From positions 40,085,081 through 40,149,080 of the forward strand of contig OX485809.1 in assembly GCA_950295325.1 (NCBI GenBank): a stretch of 64,000 nt of DNA. The letters are read 5' to 3'. The translations under genes and the position numbers were made by a program. Shown piece by piece: positions 58,331 to 64,000 of this stretch (position 1 is its first letter; the number at the start of each line of letters is the position of its first letter). The stretch comes from Polytrichum commune (Eukaryota > Streptophyta > Polytrichopsida > Polytrichales > Polytrichaceae). Below the pieces are notes generated by a model, which was given only the letters and a program-made list of their open reading frames with translations, was not told where the DNA came from and made no database searches.

Positions 58331-60680
58331 CGATATTCATTACCGGCAATTCAAAAAGCTACATAGACTAAGATGTTGCACAATATTTACACCATCGCCA
58401 ACTCTGATTTTAATGGTGTTGAATTGAATGATCGCCCATTGGAATTGATAATTGATAACATCGTAGCCATTATTTGTTTTGGTATTTCAATAATGTAGTC
58501 GTATGGAATCATATGAGAGTGTTACAAAATCTAAGAGGAGTAATTCATAATTATATTGCAATCTTCAAAGGCAATTACACGGTGCAATAATATAAATATG
58601 GTAACCGTTCACATGGTTAAGGGTATTGGGTTATGTATTCTAATTTCTATGATGGTTGTTGGTAGAGGACAAAGCTCTAGACTACAATGAATACCCTAAC
58701 AAGTAGCATTACAGTGAACATTAACATATGTACTTAGAAGCTCAAATTTGAAGTACATGGGAGAAACAAAATGATAACAAATGTATCTACTTCAACCCCA
58801 TGGACTTCACATATCATATGAAGCCATTTAAACATTCAGTTTTTTGTTCGATGATGCCTAAACCCTAAACCCTAAACACCACAAACCATAAATGAATGGC
58901 ACACACGTCAAATGACAGGGCTTTGGTGCTTGTAGTTCTCAATACAAATGTATATTGTCATCATAACATCCTAATTCACGAAAGAATGAACTCACAAATG
59001 TCATTTGTGATTTATGGTTCCATTCATGACTTCCACATACGTAGGTTAATGTCACACTTGCATGCTTGAGGATGGAGCAATGTTGTGTGCACACATTACA
59101 AACAACATATGTTCTTTTGATTAGCGCAAATTGAAAGTTGGCCAAAATATTCAACTTTGTCATGGCATCAATTCCTTGTTTTCAAAATATAAGTCCTCAT
59201 GTGAGGGTCTAAATAATTGCATTAACTATTATATTTAGTGACTTTTAGTATATGAGGTTTTATAATATTGGCACCTCTTTTGTCAATATATTGTTTGAAT
59301 TATACCACAATGTTTGACTCCAAGTAGAATAAAACCCCTTAGATATAACCTTACATATTGTCATAGGGATATTGGTAATTAGTGTATGCATTCATATTTA
59401 GTGTATCAAACTCTATATATCCAATTTAGTTTTATCTAGTCAATGAAAGTGTTGTAGTGTCACTACAATGAATATGATAATTACACTCAATATGATAGTT
59501 AGTGTTTGATACACTTAATAAGAACGTTTAAAATAGATGTTGTTTGTATATGGGGGCATCAGTGAACCACTACTAAATTTTGGTGTTTAGGGTTTAGGGT
59601 TTAGGGTTTAGGGTTTAGGGGATAGGGTTATAACATATTAATCTATCCAATGTCAATGTATAACATTGTCTTACTCGTGAGAAGAGTCTTATAGGAAGGT
59701 TATAGTGAAGACGATATTGTGTTTATTTGAGACGTTTAAACGCGATATATTGATCGGTCTTGTGTTTATTCAAATAACATGAAATATTGTGGATGTTAAT
59801 AGGGGCTAGGGGTCCAACTTTGGATGTTTCGCTCACTTTAGGGAATCACATATTAGTCGCTAATAAACCATCGTCCATGATGTATTTAATATATGGAATG
59901 TGATGTAAAAGTAAATCGGAGAAGCACAACATCATGTTGTTATTCATTGTTCTCTCCACGTGTATTAGATAATGGAGGAAGATATAACAGATATTGTTTG
60001 CATAATATGAAGAAGAGTCTAATCGGAAGGTCATAGTAAATACAATCTTGATCATGTTAATATGTTATATGGGACGTTTAAACATGATATCCTAATTGGT
60101 TTTGTATTTAGTCAATGCGTATTTCATGTTGTGGATGTTATAAGGGTTTAGTGTCCAATCTTCGATGTTTTGCTCTCACACATTAGTAAACTTGAAGTGA
60201 ACTTGAGGATGGATTCAAGTAACATTAAAATATTGAACTAAAAAGGGACATTGGTAGTTAGTATCCCCTTAACAACGTCCACATACGTTCGTCATTGCCA
60301 CTCTTGCATGCGAGATAATAGAGCAAGGTTCTAGGGTTTAGGGTTTAGGGGAGACAAATAAATATTTCTATTCATCATGACAATGGCCTCAAGCCTTGGA
60401 AACTCTCTCATAATTGCAGCCTCCAAATGGCCCAAACCCCACCTAAATAGGTTTACACTTGAAAGCATTGAATGGAGTTGTGTTTGGGTCTACATATTGG
60501 TTAAAATATACCTTGATGATACTTGAAAAAATTAATGTGGCCGCCACCCTTCCTCCCAACGGCGTATGTCATATCCACACAAGACAAAAAAAAAAGATTA
60601 AATATCATAGACTAAGTCATATGACGGCTGGGGTATGAGAGGGGCATTGATAGATGCGCATTTTCTACTATAAACAGAAA
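58331..60680. other. AT-rich spacer with telomere-like tracts and old duplications
   Basis: TTTAGGG-type tracts at 58857-58878, 59586-59620 (five units) and 60329-60350. A foldback at about 59397-59518 pairs TAGTGTATCAAAC with GTTTGATACACT around a GTAGTGTCACTAC core. Two diverged direct copies about 330 bp apart share GAAGAGTCT...GGAAGGT.ATAGT, GACGTTTAAAC and TTGTGGATGTTA (near 59680 and 60010). No gene. Confidence 0.6.
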
Positions 60681-60772
60681 ACGGGGAATTATGTCAGGAG
60701 GTTTGAAAAAACCGCTGCAGGAGAACAAGGCGGGAAAGGCATCCAATGAGGAAGTCGGAGAAACGGAGGTGG

Positions 60773-60783
60773 ATAGTATAAAG
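60773..60783 (+). promoter_or_regulatory. Candidate TATA box of the transposase-like gene
   Basis: AGTATAAAGGG, followed after about 30 bp by pyrimidine-rich TCCTTTTTTGCTCTTCTCCC, a plausible start region. The coding start is 1.4 kb downstream behind a probable leader intron. Confidence 0.3.
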
Positions 60784-61048
60784 GGACGCACCCCCCAAAA
60801 CTCTGTCCTTTTTTGCTCTTCTCCCACTCTTGAATTCGTAGGGAGAACTCTTAGTCGGAGCTATACTTCAAGGTTCGTGCATGCTGCCGTTCATTACCAC
60901 TTATCCACAACATGCAAGTTCATGAGCACCTATCCACAGCATGGAAGCCCACCGGGAACTTTGCAATGAGCTCAAAATCATATGGGATTTCGGATTATCC
61001 GCCGCATTATCCGCCGGATTTTGAGGGTTTTAGTGTGACTCTTATCAG

Positions 61049-61988
61049 GTTTGGGTCGGTCGACCCAAACCCCTCCGCTAGTGTGGGTGGGTTTCAGCCT
61101 GACCCTTACACAGGTTTGGGTCGGTCGACCGAAACCCCTCCACTCGTGTGGGAGGGTTTCAACCTGACCCTTACACAGGTTTGGGTCGGTCGACCGAAAT
61201 CCCTCCACTCGTGTGGGAGGGTTTCAGCCTGACCCTTAACCAGGTTTGGGTCGGTCGACCGAAACCCATCCACTAGTGTGGGTGGGTTTAACCCTAAACC
61301 CTAAACCAGGTTTGGGTCGGTCGACCGAAATCCCTCCACTCGTGTGGGAGGGTTTCAGCCTGACCCTTAACCAGGTTTGGGTCGGTCGACCGAAACCCAT
61401 CCACTACTGTGGGTGGGTTTAACCCTAAACCCTAAACCAGGTTTGGGTCGGTCGACCGAAACCCATCCACTAGTGTGGGTGGGTTTAACCCTAAACCCTA
61501 AACTAGGTTTGGGTCGGTCGACCGAAACCCCTCCACTAGTGTGGGAGGGTTTCAGCCTGACCCTTACCAGGTTTGGGTCGGTCGACCGAAACCCCTCCAC
61601 TAGTGTGGGAGGGTTTCAGCCTGACCCTTACCAGGTTTGGGTCGGTCGACCGAAACCCCTCCACTAGTGTGGGCGGGTCTCAGCCTGACCCTTACCAGGT
61701 TTGGGTCGGTCGACCCAAACCCCTCCACTAGTGTGGGAGGGTTTCAACCTGACCCTTACCATGTTTGGGTCGGTCGACCCAAACCCCTCCACGAGTGTGG
61801 GTGGGTTCAGCCTGACCGTGATCAGGTTTGGGTCGGTCGACCCAAACCCCTCGACCAGTGTGGGCGGGCTTGACCAAAACCCCTCGACCCCTTGACATAC
61901 AATGTTTGGGTCGACCGACCCAAACCCCAACCCCATCTTGGCCGGCTGGAGGTTGACCATGAGAAGGTTTGGGTCGGTCGACCCAAAC
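61049..61988. repeat. 15-copy palindrome array upstream of the transposase-like gene
   Basis: Copies at 61049, 61114, 61179, 61244, 61310, 61375, 61441, 61507, 61571, 61635, 61699, 61763, 61826, 61904 and 61967. Spacing is 63-66 bp with one 78. All have spacer GT except 61904 (AC). Nine consecutive copies carry CGACCGAA in the right arm, a derived variant spread by local duplication. Three intervening segments contain AACCCTAAACCCTAAAC telomere-like runs in place of the usual CAGCCTGACCCTTA. Confidence 0.97.
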
Positions 61989-62176
61989 CCCTCCCAAAAT
62001 GTTTTTTGGAACTTGCGCAAAGTATTGGGAGTTCACATTGTAGTTGTGTTGCAAATGTCTTTATCCTCGGTGTTCCCATTTATCATGATGTCTTGCATTT
62101 TTTGATATTTGATTCTTTTGAACCCTTACATGGTGTGCATGTTTGTTGAGGTTTCATGTGCATGTGTGTAGGCGAA

Positions 62177-64000
62177 ATGGAGGGAGCTGGTGGAAGAGGG
62201 GATGCCTTCTCTGAAGACATGGGCAACTCCCATTCTTCGTCTGGGGATGACCTAGACATTGTCAGGGAGGATAGTTTTGGTGACAGTGCAGATGAAGGTC
62301 ATTTGGGGAGTCCTTCGCCATCTACCCCTTCTTGCCCCACTGTGGAATGTGCTGGGCTTTCACGAGCTTCATGGGTGAATTTGGATGTGGTACTTGTTAA
62401 TGACAGTGGAATTGCTGTGGCGGAGGGTATTTGTCGTAACACACATCCACAAGATTGCATTGATGAAAACCCCCTTGGCACCGAGGACGTTGGAGTTGTT
62501 ATATTGGAATCACTCGTACATTCCGAAGTGAATCCAACTCATAGGTTCTCGTTGCGAAGGTGGCCGTTGAGGAATGTGACAATTGATGGGGTTAATTTGC
62601 ATGAGCATGAGCGACGACACATCCAAATCCAACAGGAGCTCCAAGCAAACATTCGGCCACGTAAAGGCCTACGGAAGTACGATACATTGGCACGTCCTAC
62701 TCCGTCTGCAAATGAGTGTAAACGTCAAAGGTTGCTCTGTGAGAAATCTATTAGAGAAGTTGTCACAAAGGATTGTTGTGTACATCGTTGTTGCCAATTG
62801 TTCCCAAGGAATAAATTGAAGGCCATCCGCGAGGAAATGTGGCTTGGAGATTTCCGTCTAAGATCCACCAAAAAGCTTGATGTCCATAGGGCGATACATG
62901 TGAACGGAGCGGGTCGAAAGGTCATCACCCTTGAGAGCATAGACGTGTGTTGTACGGCATGGTACACCATTCACGGTGTGTCGAAAGCGGAATTTTATAG
63001 ACAAGCCGCGTATGCCAAGGAAGGACGCCGGTCCCGTCACCATGGGAATACGGGCTTAAAGAAACCAAGGGAAGCAACGAGACAAGCAACAGCCACTCTG
63101 GCAACCATCATTGTCCCCCTTGCCGATGCAATGCTGCACAAAACACGCACACTCTCAACCGGTGAAAAGGTTGTGGAGAAGGTTCTTCCTACAGGCACGA
63201 AATGGAAAGACATATTGTTGGACGTAAACGCAGTTGGCGAGAAGGCTGGGTTGGACCCTATTTCGTTGTCGAAACTAAGTGCAATAAAAAAATCTCACTT
63301 TAGCGAATACATCACAAAAAGACGAGGCGACAAATTTGCCCGTTGTTCCAAATGCGAGAAGTTGAAACGCCTTCAAGATGCACACACGATGGGGACAGAG
63401 TCCTATGCCGCACATCAAATGAACTATTTCAAGCATGTGAACATGCAAAAGGCACACCGTAATGATTACTACACAAATAGAGCTTTGTCCATCTCTAGGC
63501 CTTTGGAGGTCCTTACAATCATCCATGACAAAATGGACCATGCCAAAACAGCCTCACCATGTTTTGCAAATCGAATCAAAGCCACGGACGGCCTTTTTAA
63601 GCTTCATGTATCGGTTACAGGTGATTTCGATAACAATTGCATTGCATTACCTAAACACAAATTTGTGCTTTTAGGTTTGTACTTGGGGCCATAGATGTAC
63701 ACCATGTGAATTTTTTGGTGTTATAGTTGAATATTAAACCATTGGGTTGGCTTTGCAGGGATGATTGCACATGGACACGGTGATGTCAAGTATGCTCATT
63801 ATGCTCTTGATTTGTATCCGGCGGATTCAAACCACACAATAGGGTCATTTGCAAAGCTTTTACGTGATTTGGAGAAACCGCCGTCCTATTCATCAAGATT
63901 GTTATTTGAAAACTCGGGATCAACACCTCTATATGAAGCGGTCTTGGATGGAAGAGATGTATGCGTGCACTCCTTGCCGGAGCCACCAAGTGAAGATGTG
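62177..64000 (+). CDS. DDE-type transposase-like protein (runs off the window)
   Basis: ATG 62177 follows a TGTGTAG| acceptor; an ATG at 62156 is also in frame. Exon to 63620, then GT-AG intron 63621-63758 (GTTACAG|GTGATT and TTTGCAG|), phase 1, rejoining at HVSVTG with MIAHGHGDVKYAHY. Order: acidic N-part; a CCVHRCCQLF cysteine cluster (about 200); VCCTAWYTIHGVSKAEFYR (about 260); CSKCEKLKRL finger-like pair (about 400); IHDKMDHAKTASP (about 450); then HGHGD and LYPADSNHTIGSFAKLLRDLE. This pattern fits large transposase-like proteins (DUF7869-like, first catalytic Asp in D.MD..K...P) seen in invertebrates and early plants. The family name is from memory and not verified. No internal stop, so it may be active. 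Confidence 0.6.

Noticed and set aside
52133-61988. CRISPR-like array
   Set aside because: Repeats are palindromic and spaced regularly, but the linkers are near-identical or duplicated rather than unique spacers, and the setting is a eukaryotic nuclear genome with introns.
61049-62020. Frames in the palindrome array encoding GRSTETP, WVGRPK or FGSVDPN repeats
   Set aside because: The palindrome is stop-free in all six frames, so any array gives open frames. There is no start context or conserved phase between copies.

Overview
The window reads as nuclear DNA of a land plant, most likely a moss. Interstitial TTTAGGG repeats are plant-type. Genes have GT-AG introns in long AT-rich, transposon-littered spacers. 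One locus has the order protein kinase, NB-ARC, LRR, which is the PNL class of immune receptors known from mosses. The moss assignment is an inference; another early land plant is possible. All gene models below were assembled by eye from reading frames, splice-site context and phase.

Layout. 1-25 kb: no intact gene. It holds decayed Ty3/gypsy pieces on both strands, a hAT fragment, a pair of LTR-like repeats, a 35-bp minisatellite and two MITE-like foldback elements. 25-30.5 kb: probable 5' untranslated and intron territory of the next gene, full of tandem duplications, with one well-preserved non-autonomous hAT element (8-bp target duplication plus a related empty site). 30.6-37.1 kb: the PNL receptor gene, with a kinase exon, an NB-ARC exon and an LRR exon of 38 near-identical 72-bp units. 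The LRR frame is cut by one in-frame TAG after unit 32. 37.9-41.7 kb: a CACTA-like remnant and a broken SWIM zinc-finger gene, both on the minus strand. 41.8-49.7 kb: repeats, a multi-exon gene with two RING-type fingers that looks damaged, and a 98-bp tandem array.

49.9-64 kb is the most unusual part. A GC-rich multi-exon locus on the minus strand (about 57.4 to 49.9 kb) encodes a ParB-like DGQH-motif exon, an unrecognised large exon, a proline-rich exon, an FCP1/NIF-type phosphatase-like exon and a lysine/glutamate-rich tail. A separate plus-strand gene starting near 62.18 kb and running off the window resembles a DDE-type transposase. Both loci are filled with a 22-bp near-perfect palindrome (arms GTTTGGGTCG and CGACCCAAAC around a variable 2-bp spacer). 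I count 35 copies: in phased arrays in introns and 5' regions, and twice inside an exon, where it is read as codons. I saw no copy outside 52.1-62.0 kb. The simplest reading is one or two large DNA transposons that use the palindrome as a recognition or recombination sequence and carry captured host domains. Whether the two loci form one element cannot be settled from this window.
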